Positions 9,124-15,000 of a DNA stretch of 15,000 bases are shown piece by piece. Both the position numbers and the translations under genes were made by a program. Below the pieces are notes generated by a model, which ran no database searches, had not been told where the DNA came from, and saw only the letters and a program-made list of their open reading frames with translations. Source of the DNA: Candidatus Rifleibacteriota bacterium (GTDB taxonomy: Bacteria; UBP17; UBA6191; JACPRK01); the NCBI GenBank assembly GCA_016213865.1, contig JACQZL010000057.1:1-15000 (forward strand), in the 5' to 3' direction. Positions within the stretch are counted from its first letter, which is position 1. Each line of letters opens with the position of its first letter.

Positions 9124-9510
9124 ATGTTGTTCGACTACAGCGGAGTTCTCATCCTCTTCGTCCTGGGCGCGGCGAACCTGGCGTTCATGATCGTCCTGCC
9201 CAAGCTGCTCCGGCCCTACAACCCCACCGAACAGAAGATGCTCGCCTACGAGTGCGGCGAGAGCCCCGTCGGCACCGGCTGGATGCAGTACAACCTGCGC
9301 TTCTTCACCGTGGCCCTCGTCTTCATCGTGTTCGACGTGGAAATCGTCTTCATGTTTCCCTGGGCCGTCGTCTTCCGGCAACTCTCCATGACCCAGGGCG
9401 CCCTCCCGTTCTGGGAGATGGCGGTCTTCATCGCCATCCTGCCCGTGGCCCTCGCCTACCTCTGGAAGCAGGGGCTGCTCGACTGGGTCCGGTCGGTCCG
9501 CCGGGCCTGA
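9124..9510 (+). CDS. nuoA: NADH-quinone oxidoreductase subunit A
   Basis: This small membrane subunit of complex I sits near the quinone tunnel beside NuoH. The product has 128 residues with three transmembrane helices (about 7-27, 62-84, 98-115). The signature YECGESPVGTGW (42-53) with Cys44 in the loop after the first helix, and the acidic pair in FDVEIVF (Asp71, Glu73) in the second helix, are both present. The Shine-Dalgarno GAGG (9113-9116) overlaps the nuoN stop, so translation is probably coupled. The gene is separated from nuoB by 42 nt without visible signals. Confidence 0.96.
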   Translation: MLFDYSGVLILFVLGAANLAFMIVLPKLLRPYNPTEQKMLAYECGESPVGTGWMQYNLRFFTVALVFIVFDVEIVFMFPWAVVFRQLSMTQGALPFWEMAVFIAILPVALAYLWKQGLLDWVRSVRRA

Positions 9511-9552
9511 GCCCGCTTCCGGTCCTCTCCTCTGCCATCGAAGGTGATCCGC

Positions 9553-10134
9553 ATGCCGATACTTGCCAACCGATTCGAAGATAACGTCGTCTTCACGACC
9601 GTCGACGAGCTGATCAACTGGTGCCGGTTGAACTCGATCTGGCCCTTCAGCTTCGGCCTGGCCTGCTGCGCCATCGAGATGATGGCGGTCGGCGCCGGGC
9701 AGTACGACATCGATCGCTTCGGGGCCGGCGCCTTCCGGGCCACGCCCCGCCAGGCCGACCTGATGATCGTGGCCGGCACCGTCACCTACAAGATGGCCAT
9801 CCGCCTTCGCCGTCTGTGGGAGCAGATGGCCGAGCCCCGCTACGTGATGGCCCTGGGCGTCTGCGCCAGTGCCGGCGGGCCGTACTACGAGCACGGCTAC
9901 CACGTGCTCAAGGGCGTCGACAAGATCGTCCCGGTCGACGTCTACGTCCCCGGCTGCCCCCCTCGGCCCGAGGCGCTGCTCGAGGGGCTGATCAAGCTCC
10001 AGGAGAAGATCCGTCACCAGAAGGTGCTGCGCAAGTTGACCGACGAGGAGCAGGCCCGTCTCGACGCGCAGGAGAAGCACTACACCGAGACCACCAAGAA
10101 CCTGTCCCCGATCACCAAGGGCTTCAACGTCTGA
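9553..10134 (+). CDS. nuoB: NADH-quinone oxidoreductase subunit B (cluster N2)
   Basis: This subunit carries the terminal [4Fe-4S] cluster N2, which reduces quinone at the interface with NuoD. The 193-residue product has the four expected ligands: the tandem pair Cys38-Cys39 in [11 protein letters not shown], Cys104 in [12 protein letters not shown] and Cys135 in [18 protein letters not shown] at 9544 is in frame upstream, but ATG 9553 is preferred because AAGG at 9541-9544 is then correctly spaced and the family N-terminus fits. The last 35 or so residues are charged and follow an LQEKI helix, as in many NuoB proteins. nuoC begins 17 nt later. Confidence 0.96.
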   Translation: MPILANRFEDNVVFTTVDELINWCRLNSIWPFSFGLACCAIEMMAVGAGQYDIDRFGAGAFRATPRQADLMIVAGTVTYKMAIRLRRLWEQMAEPRYVMALGVCASAGGPYYEHGYHVLKGVDKIVPVDVYVPGCPPRPEALLEGLIKLQEKIRHQKVLRKLTDEEQARLDAQEKHYTETTKNLSPITKGFNV

Positions 10135-10151
10135 CCCGCGAGACCGACACG

Positions 10152-10631
10152 ATGCTAGCTCAGGAGTTATTCGATCATCTGAAGAAGCGTTTCCCGGAGC
10201 AGGTGCTCGAGCTTTCGTCGGGCCACGCCGGCGACCCGTTCGTCACCGTCGCTCCCGCCGCCGTCGAGGAAGTCTGCTCGTTCTGCCGGCAGGACGCGGC
10301 GCTCGAGTTCGACCAGCTGATGTGCCTGTCGGGGGTCGACCTGCCGCCCGACGGCATGGCGGTCGTCTACCACCTCTTCTCGAGCACCCGCAAGCACAAG
10401 CTGGTGCTGAAGGTGCTGCTCTCCCGGGCCGACCCGCGGCTCCCCACGGTCTGCCACGTCTGGCGCACCGCCAACTGGCACGAGCGCGAGACCTACGATC
10501 TCTTCGGCATCGTCTTCAACGCCCACCCCTGTCTCAGGCGGTTGCTGCTGCCGCCCGACTGGGAAGGCTATCCGCTGCGCAAGGACTACCTCTTCCCCAC
10601 GGAGTACCGGGGGATCAAGTGCCATGACTAG
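10152..10631 (+). CDS. nuoC: NADH-quinone oxidoreductase subunit C (30 kDa)
   Basis: This is a peripheral-arm scaffold subunit that packs against NuoD and NuoB and has no cofactor. The 159-residue product has the normal length for a stand-alone NuoC, so it is not a NuoCD fusion. The two family blocks are clear: WHERETYDLFGI (109-120) and LLPPDWEGYPLRKDY (132-146). The ribosome-binding site is weak (GCGAGA about ten bases upstream of ATG 10152). The 3' end overlaps the start of nuoD by 8 nt (10624-10631), which points to translational coupling of the two partners. Confidence 0.95.
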   Translation: MLAQELFDHLKKRFPEQVLELSSGHAGDPFVTVAPAAVEEVCSFCRQDAALEFDQLMCLSGVDLPPDGMAVVYHLFSSTRKHKLVLKVLLSRADPRLPTVCHVWRTANWHERETYDLFGIVFNAHPCLRRLLLPPDWEGYPLRKDYLFPTEYRGIKCHD

Positions 10632-11754
10632 AGTCAGAGAACTTCGAAGCCAGGAGCTGTTCGTCAACATGGGGCCTCAGCACCCCAGCACCCACGGCGT
10701 GCTGCGGCTGATGCTCCGGACCGATGGCGAGATCGTCAGCGACGTCGCGCCGGTCATCGGGTATCTGCATCGCTGCGCCGAGAAGTACGGCGAGAGCGGC
10801 ACTTACCAGATGGTCATCCCCTACACCGACCGGCTCGACTACCTGGCCGGGATGAACTGGAATTTCGGCTACTGCGCCGCGGTGGAGAAGTTGGCCGGTA
10901 TCGTCGTGCCCGAGCGGGCCGAGTACATCCGGGTCATCGTCTCCGAACTCAACCGGATCGCGAGCCACCTCATCGCCCTCGGCACCTACGGCCTCGACCT
11001 GGGCGCCTGGACCCCGTTCCTCTACGTGATGGACGAGCGAGAGAAGATCCTCGACCTCTTCGAGATGGTCTGCGGCGCCCGGCTCACCTACAGCTACTTC
11101 CGCATCGGCGGCGTCTCGGCCGACCTACCGGAAGGCTGGGTGGCCCGCTGCCGCGAGTTCCTCGACTTCTTCCGCAAGCGCATCGACGAGTTCAACGACC
11201 TGCTCTCGTACAACTACATCTTCATCAAGCGCACCGCCAGCGTCGGCGTCATCCCGCCGCACGTCGCGGTCGACTTCGGCTGCACCGGCCCCGTGCTGCG
11301 CGGCTCGGGGGTCAAGCGCGACACCCGCGTCGACGAGCCCTATTCGGTCTATCCGCGCCTGCGCTTCCAGATCCCCATCGGACGCGGCGAGAAGGGCACT
11401 GTCGGCGACTGCTGGGACCGCTACATGGTGCGCATCCACGAGATGGAGCAGTGCTGCAACATCGTCGAGCAGGCGCTCGCCCAGATGCCCGAAGCGGGCG
11501 ACGTGCGCGCCAAGGTCCCGAAGCTCTTCAAGCCCCCCAAGGGCGAGATCTACGTACGCACCGAGAGCGCCAAGGGCGAGCTGGGTTTCTACCTCGTCTC
11601 CGATGGCACCGACAAGCCCTACCGGTGCAAGATGCGCTCTCCCAGCTACTCCAACCTGTCGGTCCTCCCGGCGATCTCCGAGGGAATGATGCTGGCCGAT
11701 CTGGTGGCGACGCTGGGCAGCCTGGACGTGGTGATGGGTGAAATCGATCGTTAG
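10624..11754 (+). CDS. nuoD: NADH-quinone oxidoreductase subunit D (49 kDa)
   Basis: This subunit forms most of the quinone-binding pocket and is related to the large subunit of [NiFe] hydrogenases. The product has 376 residues and is complete from NMGPQHPSTHGVLRL (15-29) to the C-terminal LGSLDVVMGEIDR. His24 and Tyr83 (in MNWNFGYCAAVEK) correspond to the His and Tyr that bind the quinone head group in characterised complexes. IGYLHRCAEK (45-54) is also conserved. The hydrogenase-type nickel ligands are absent, as expected for complex I. The start codon lies inside the end of nuoC. In the usual order nuoE-F-G, or nuoH, would follow; here there is a 52-nt spacer with a hairpin and then nuoH, with no NADH-module genes. 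Confidence 0.96.
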   Translation: MTRVRELRSQELFVNMGPQHPSTHGVLRLMLRTDGEIVSDVAPVIGYLHRCAEKYGESGTYQMVIPYTDRLDYLAGMNWNFGYCAAVEKLAGIVVPERAEYIRVIVSELNRIASHLIALGTYGLDLGAWTPFLYVMDEREKILDLFEMVCGARLTYSYFRIGGVSADLPEGWVARCREFLDFFRKRIDEFNDLLSYNYIFIKRTASVGVIPPHVAVDFGCTGPVLRGSGVKRDTRVDEPYSVYPRLRFQIPIGRGEKGTVGDCWDRYMVRIHEMEQCCNIVEQALAQMPEAGDVRAKVPKLFKPPKGEIYVRTESAKGELGFYLVSDGTDKPYRCKMRSPSYSNLSVLPAISEGMMLADLVATLGSLDVVMGEIDR

Positions 11755-11762
11755 CACCGAGC

Positions 11763-11790
11763 GCCCCCTCGCGGGGGCCTGGCCTCTTTT
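11763..11790 (+). terminator. GC hairpin and T-run between nuoD and nuoH
   Basis: GCCCCC (11763-11768) pairs with GGGGGC (11773-11778) around a TCGC loop, and a short TTTT lies at 11787-11790, nine bases further. The gap between stem and T-run is too long for a typical intrinsic terminator. It could cause partial termination or set an RNA 3' end that lowers nuoH relative to nuoD, but may have no role. The nuoH ribosome-binding site follows immediately. Confidence 0.3.
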
Positions 11791-11806
11791 CCGGAGGAAA
11801 CACTAG

Positions 11807-13030
11807 ATGTACGAATACGGGGTTGGCCAACTGACCAGACATCTCTGGGCGCACTTTCCCATCGTTCACGCGCTGCCCCTCGAGTGGCTGGCCTTCCTGG
11901 TGCTGCTCGTGGCCGGCACCTGCGTGCTCCTCTTCATCATGTTCCTCGGGATCGTCGCCGTCTGGGCCGAGCGCAAGGTCGCCGGGCACATTCAGGACCG
12001 CCTCGGACCCATGCGAGCCGGCTGGCACGGCTGGCTCCAGACGGTGGCCGACGGCGTCAAGCTGATGCTCAAGGAAGAGACCCTTCACAGCGGGGTCGAC
12101 CGCGTGCTCTTCTACCTGGCCCCGTGCCTCGCCTTCCAGGCCCCCTTCCTGGCGTTCCTGGTGCTGCCCTTCAGCTCCAGGGCCCAGATGGCCGACCTCG
12201 ACGTGGGCGTTCTCTTCATCACGGCCATCGGCGGCCTGAGCGTGGTTGCCATCATCATGGCCGGCCTGGCCTCCAACTCGAAGTGGCCCCTCTACGGCGC
12301 CATGCGCTCGGCCGCGCTCGTGGTCAGCTACGGCGTGCCGCTCACCCTCTCCCTCATCCCATCCCTGATGCTCGCCGGCAGCCTCTCGATGCAGGACATC
12401 GTCCATAGCCAGACGGGCAGCCTCCTCAACTGGAACCTCTTCCGAGCCTGGCCCTTCATGCCGGCCGCCTTCCTCATCTTCTTCATCGCCGCCCTGGCCG
12501 AGACCAATCGCGTTCCCTTCGACATCGCCGAGGCCGAATCCGAACTCGTCGGCGGCTATCACACCGAGTACTCGGGAATCATGTGGAGCATCTTCTTCAT
12601 GGGAGAGTACTCCGCGATGTTCCTCTCCTGCGGCGTCGCCACCACGCTCTTCCTGGGCGGCTTTCTCCCTCCGCACCTCGGTGCCCTTGGCCTGTGGGGC
12701 ATCCCCCGATTTCTGGCCTGGCTCGGCGTCGTCCTGTTCCTGCTCTGGCGGTTCCGCACCTTCCGGGAGCGCCGTCAGGTCACCGAGGCGGTCTTCTTCG
12801 CGCTCCTCACCCTCTTCTGCCTGGTCGTCTGGGCGATCTGGCCCCACCTGTTCTGGTTCCTGCTCAAGACCACGTTGCTCTTCAACGTGATGCTCGTGCT
12901 GCGCTGGACCCTGCCTCGCCTGCGCATCGATCAGATGATGCACATGTGCTGGAAGGTCCTCATCCCCGCAGCCTTCGTCAACGTGCTGGGGACCGGTCTG
13001 TACTGGCTCTGGACCTACTCGACCCGGTGA
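11807..13030 (+). CDS. nuoH: NADH-quinone oxidoreductase subunit H
   Basis: This membrane subunit joins the two arms of complex I and forms the entry of the quinone chamber. The 407-residue product is hydrophobic, with about eight or nine helices. Family blocks are seen at 53-90 (WAERKVAGHIQDRLGP, then ADGVKLMLKE) and at 230-258 (LAETNRVPFDIAEAESELV, then GYHTEYSGI), the second being the charged loop facing the quinone site. GGAGG at 11793-11797 is nine bases before ATG 11807. It is the last gene of the run: a perfect palindrome begins two bases after its stop, and the next gene is on the opposite strand. The protein is somewhat longer than the roughly 325 residues of E. coli NuoH, mainly in the C-terminal part. 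Confidence 0.96.
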   Translation: MYEYGVGQLTRHLWAHFPIVHALPLEWLAFLVLLVAGTCVLLFIMFLGIVAVWAERKVAGHIQDRLGPMRAGWHGWLQTVADGVKLMLKEETLHSGVDRVLFYLAPCLAFQAPFLAFLVLPFSSRAQMADLDVGVLFITAIGGLSVVAIIMAGLASNSKWPLYGAMRSAALVVSYGVPLTLSLIPSLMLAGSLSMQDIVHSQTGSLLNWNLFRAWPFMPAAFLIFFIAALAETNRVPFDIAEAESELVGGYHTEYSGIMWSIFFMGEYSAMFLSCGVATTLFLGGFLPPHLGALGLWGIPRFLAWLGVVLFLLWRFRTFRERRQVTEAVFFALLTLFCLVVWAIWPHLFWFLLKTTLLFNVMLVLRWTLPRLRIDQMMHMCWKVLIPAAFVNVLGTGLYWLWTYSTR

Positions 13031-13032
13031 GT

Positions 13033-13090
13033 TTCGGGACACACGCATGAACCCAAACTCTGGAGTTTGGGTTCATGCGTGTGTCCCGAA
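13033..13090. terminator. Perfect 28-bp palindrome between convergent genes
   Basis: Bases 13033-13060 are the exact reverse complement of 13063-13090, with only TG between them. The outer ends read TTCGGGACACACGC and GCGTGTGTCCCGAA. It fills the space between the nuoH stop (13030) and the stop of the opposing gene (13091), the place for a two-way terminator. There is no T-run on either side, so it would have to act by stem strength alone. A mobile palindromic repeat that landed here is the alternative. Confidence 0.7.
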
Positions 13091-15000
13091 TCAGGGCTGC
13101 CACTTGAGGTCGAAGAACCCGCCGCCGAGAGCGCTCTGCGGCGTGTCTTCCACGTAGCCGGGTCCCACCACCAGGTAGTCGGGCTTGCGCCAGTCGTGCC
13201 CGGCGAGCAACACCAGACCTGCCGGCGAGTTGCCCGTGACTGCCACGACGTACCGATCCGGCGCGGCCGGGTTGGGGCGAACCATCTGCAGGCCCAGGGC
13301 GCGGCCGTTGAAGCTCGTCTGGCCCACTTCGATGGCCATCGTGGTGATGCGCGCGGGCACCGCCGAGAGCACCGAGGCCAGTCTCGGCGACGAGCCGGGG
13401 AAACCGAAGAGCACCAGATTCCGCTCCTGCTCGTCCTTCCGGGTCAACTTCGACTCCGGCACGATAGTAACCTTGCCGTTATACTGCTGCTCCCACTGCC
13501 GGGCGCTCTCCCGGGCCACCTGCTCGGCCACTCCGGCGTCGGGCCCGGCGTCGGAGTAGACGTAGAGGAAGGGCCGCATGAAGGCGTGTTCGATCGGGCC
13601 CTCCACTCCGGGCCGCTTCCGCAGAGCGGTCGTGGCGGGCTCCGAACCGGCCACCGACCAGCTCTCGGCGGCGTGCCGGAGCCTCAGCCAGCCATCCCCG
13701 GGGACCTGGGCCTCGAGCGACTGGCCGTCGACGGTGAGCAACGCCTTGCTGCCGCTCGCCAGGGCCGTCCCGGCGACGGAAAGGTCGAACGCCGTCAGGT
13801 TCTGCACGTCGGCGTGGAACAGTCCGTCGGAGGAACGCTCCGCGCGGATCGCGTAGTCGAGGCCGTGCACCCGGGCCGTCTCGGCGCGCACCCACCAGGC
13901 GGTGTTGCGGCTGAGTCGCGAACTCGTGAACGAAATCGTGGCGGTCGGTCGCGGCCGGGTGTTGGCGTCGAAGAACGTCAGCATCGGCTCCCACAGCCCG
14001 GGCAGCGCCGTCCGGGCGGCGATCTGCTTACCGTCCCACAACGTGGCGCCGGCCTCCGTCAGGTCCCGCGGCAGGTTGTCCTGCAGAGCCTTGCCGGTGT
14101 CGTCCGGCTGACTCCGGAGGAACAGGGCCATTCCCGCGGCATTGCGGGCCCGCGGAAGGGCGCTCCTCGACTCCAGCAGGCTCGCCAGCCACGCGACCGG
14201 CTCCTTCCTCCACTCGCGGGCGAAGGCCGACAGTTCGTCGCCAACGGCGTTCACCGCGCCCAGCCCGCGGAACAGGTCCGGGCTCTGCAGCCCCAGCTCC
14301 AGCGCCGCGGTCCCGCCGGTCTCGCTACCCGCCACGTAGATCCGGGCCCGGTCGACCGGGAAGAGGGCGAGCACCTCGTTCAGCGCCTCGCTGACGTCCA
14401 CCTCCGAAGGGCCTCGGTAGCTCGTTCCGAGGCCGCGTCCGAACGGCGAGAGCACCATGAATCCGTGCTCGAGGGCCGCCTCCTGGAGTTCGAGCGACGC
14501 CAGGAAGGCGCTGGGCGTCTCGTTCGTGTCCGGAAGGGCCACGAGTAGCGGCCTCGTGGTCCCCGGGGACGGCGCCGCGGGGACGAACAACGAGTAGGGC
14601 TGGAGCGTTCCGTCCAGGGTCGAACGGTGGGCGCAGTCGAGAAGACCAGCCTGGCCGTCCCAGGCTGTCTTGCCTCCCAGCAGGCGCCGGCTCACCCCCG
14701 CGAGGCTCTCGAGGTCGTCGAGACAACGCTTCGCCATCATGGCCGAGAGTCGCGGACGCTCCAGCAGCCCGGCGATCTCGCCCGCCAGATAGTCGGCCGA
14801 GGCGGCGCTGCGGGCGACCAGAGAGGGGGCCTGCGTTCTGTTCCACTGGCCGAGCTGCTGGTTCGCCACGGCCAGCCTGGCCGCCGCCGCCGCGCGATCG
14901 AGCACGACGATATCGAGTTCCTGCGGCGCCAGTCCCGGTATCGAGACCGTCAGACGATTCCGGCCCGGGCTCAGACTCAGACCCCGCATCCGGAAAGAGA
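13091..15000 (-). CDS. Alpha/beta-hydrolase-like protein, 5' end outside window
   Basis: At least 632 residues are encoded; the frame stays open to the right edge, so the N-terminus is missing (a Met occurs at 14989 but looks internal). Numbering from that Met: a beta-rich start (1-30), a helical stretch (32-105), then an esterase-like alpha/beta-hydrolase core (about 128-260) with PYSLFVPAA, RPLLVALPDTNE and RIYVAGSETGGTAALELG. A beta-strand linker follows (about 340-445, with NTAWWVRAE), then a C-terminal domain with NLVLFGFPGSSPRLA and NGRALGLQMVRPNP. This layout resembles large predicted PHB-depolymerase/prolyl-oligopeptidase-like proteins. Position 223, where the nucleophile Ser of GxSxG would stand, is Glu, so activity is doubtful. 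It converges on nuoH and has no evident link to respiration. No signal peptide can be judged. Confidence 0.75.
   Translation of the reverse strand, partial: SFRMRGLSLSPGRNRLTVSIPGLAPQELDIVVLDRAAAAARLAVANQQLGQWNRTQAPSLVARSAASADYLAGEIAGLLERPRLSAMMAKRCLDDLESLAGVSRRLLGGKTAWDGQAGLLDCAHRSTLDGTLQPYSLFVPAAPSPGTTRPLLVALPDTNETPSAFLASLELQEAALEHGFMVLSPFGRGLGTSYRGPSEVDVSEALNEVLALFPVDRARIYVAGSETGGTAALELGLQSPDLFRGLGAVNAVGDELSAFAREWRKEPVAWLASLLESRSALPRARNAAGMALFLRSQPDDTGKALQDNLPRDLTEAGATLWDGKQIAARTALPGLWEPMLTFFDANTRPRPTATISFTSSRLSRNTAWWVRAETARVHGLDYAIRAERSSDGLFHADVQNLTAFDLSVAGTALASGSKALLTVDGQSLEAQVPGDGWLRLRHAAESWSVAGSEPATTALRKRPGVEGPIEHAFMRPFLYVYSDAGPDAGVAEQVARESARQWEQQYNGKVTIVPESKLTRKDEQERNLVLFGFPGSSPRLASVLSAVPARITTMAIEVGQTSFNGRALGLQMVRPNPAAPDRYVVAVTGNSPAGLVLLAGHDWRKPDYLVVGPGYVEDTPQSALGGGFFDLKWQP

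Noticed and set aside
9544..9552. GTG start for nuoB at 9544
   Set aside because: The GTG overlaps the likely AAGG ribosome-binding site of ATG 9553, so it cannot be the preferred start.
7594..10080. Long open frame on the - strand (828 codons) across nuoN, nuoA and nuoB
   Set aside because: It lies opposite well-identified genes and encodes a protein dominated by His, Arg, Glu, Gln and Asp, as expected from reading GC-rich coding DNA backwards.
11528..13048. Long open frame on the - strand (506 codons) opposite nuoD and nuoH
   Set aside because: It lies opposite two clear complex I genes and is extremely Glu/Gly/His-rich; no family features.
13067..14548. Open frame on the + strand (493 codons) opposite the hydrolase gene
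   Set aside because: The - strand frame encodes a structured protein with alpha/beta-hydrolase features, while this one is Arg/Gly/Pro-rich with no motif.

Overview
The window is a GC-rich bacterial chromosomal segment carrying core energy-metabolism genes. On the + strand lie the F1-ATPase beta and epsilon genes (atpD 282-1721, atpC 1731-2156). They are followed by eleven genes for the membrane and peripheral-arm core of respiratory complex I, in the order nuoI-J-K-L-M-N-A-B-C-D-H (2529-13030). On the - strand, converging on nuoH, is the 3' part of a large alpha/beta-hydrolase-like protein gene (13091 to the right edge). No tRNA, rRNA, CRISPR array, transposase or phage gene was seen.

Taxonomy is a guess. 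High GC, the lack of nuoE/F/G in the cluster, atpDC standing apart from other atp genes, and G-rich repetitive spacers would fit an environmental Planctomycetota or a similar GC-rich phylum (Acidobacteriota and others remain possible). Nothing in the window fixes this.

Layout: 1-281 is non-coding and holds an imperfect 42-nt inverted repeat. atpD and atpC are 9 nt apart. The 372-nt spacer 2157-2528 is structured: two G-quadruplex-type arms in inverted orientation enclose a strong stem-loop and are followed by a second hairpin. The nuo genes are then tightly packed (gaps of -8 to 70 nt) with good Shine-Dalgarno sequences, consistent with one transcription unit. A GC hairpin with a nearby T-run sits between nuoD and nuoH. 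A perfect 28-bp palindrome fills the space between the convergent nuoH and hydrolase genes.

Function: NuoB, C, D and I form the iron-sulfur and quinone-reducing arm; NuoA, H, J, K, L, M and N form the proton-pumping membrane arm; AtpD and AtpC belong to the catalytic part of the ATP synthase that uses the resulting gradient. The NADH-oxidising module NuoEFG is not encoded here, so the complex either takes electrons from another donor or assembles with subunits encoded elsewhere.

Most notable anomalies: nuoL is split by an internal deletion of roughly 50-60 codons plus a frameshift at about 5141, removing the most conserved central His/Lys-containing segment. The nuo order is a rotation of the canonical one. 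The hydrolase has Glu where the nucleophile Ser is expected. I did not find a convincing new multi-gene system; the novelty candidates are the structured intergenic elements, the nuoL lesion and the rearranged complex I locus.
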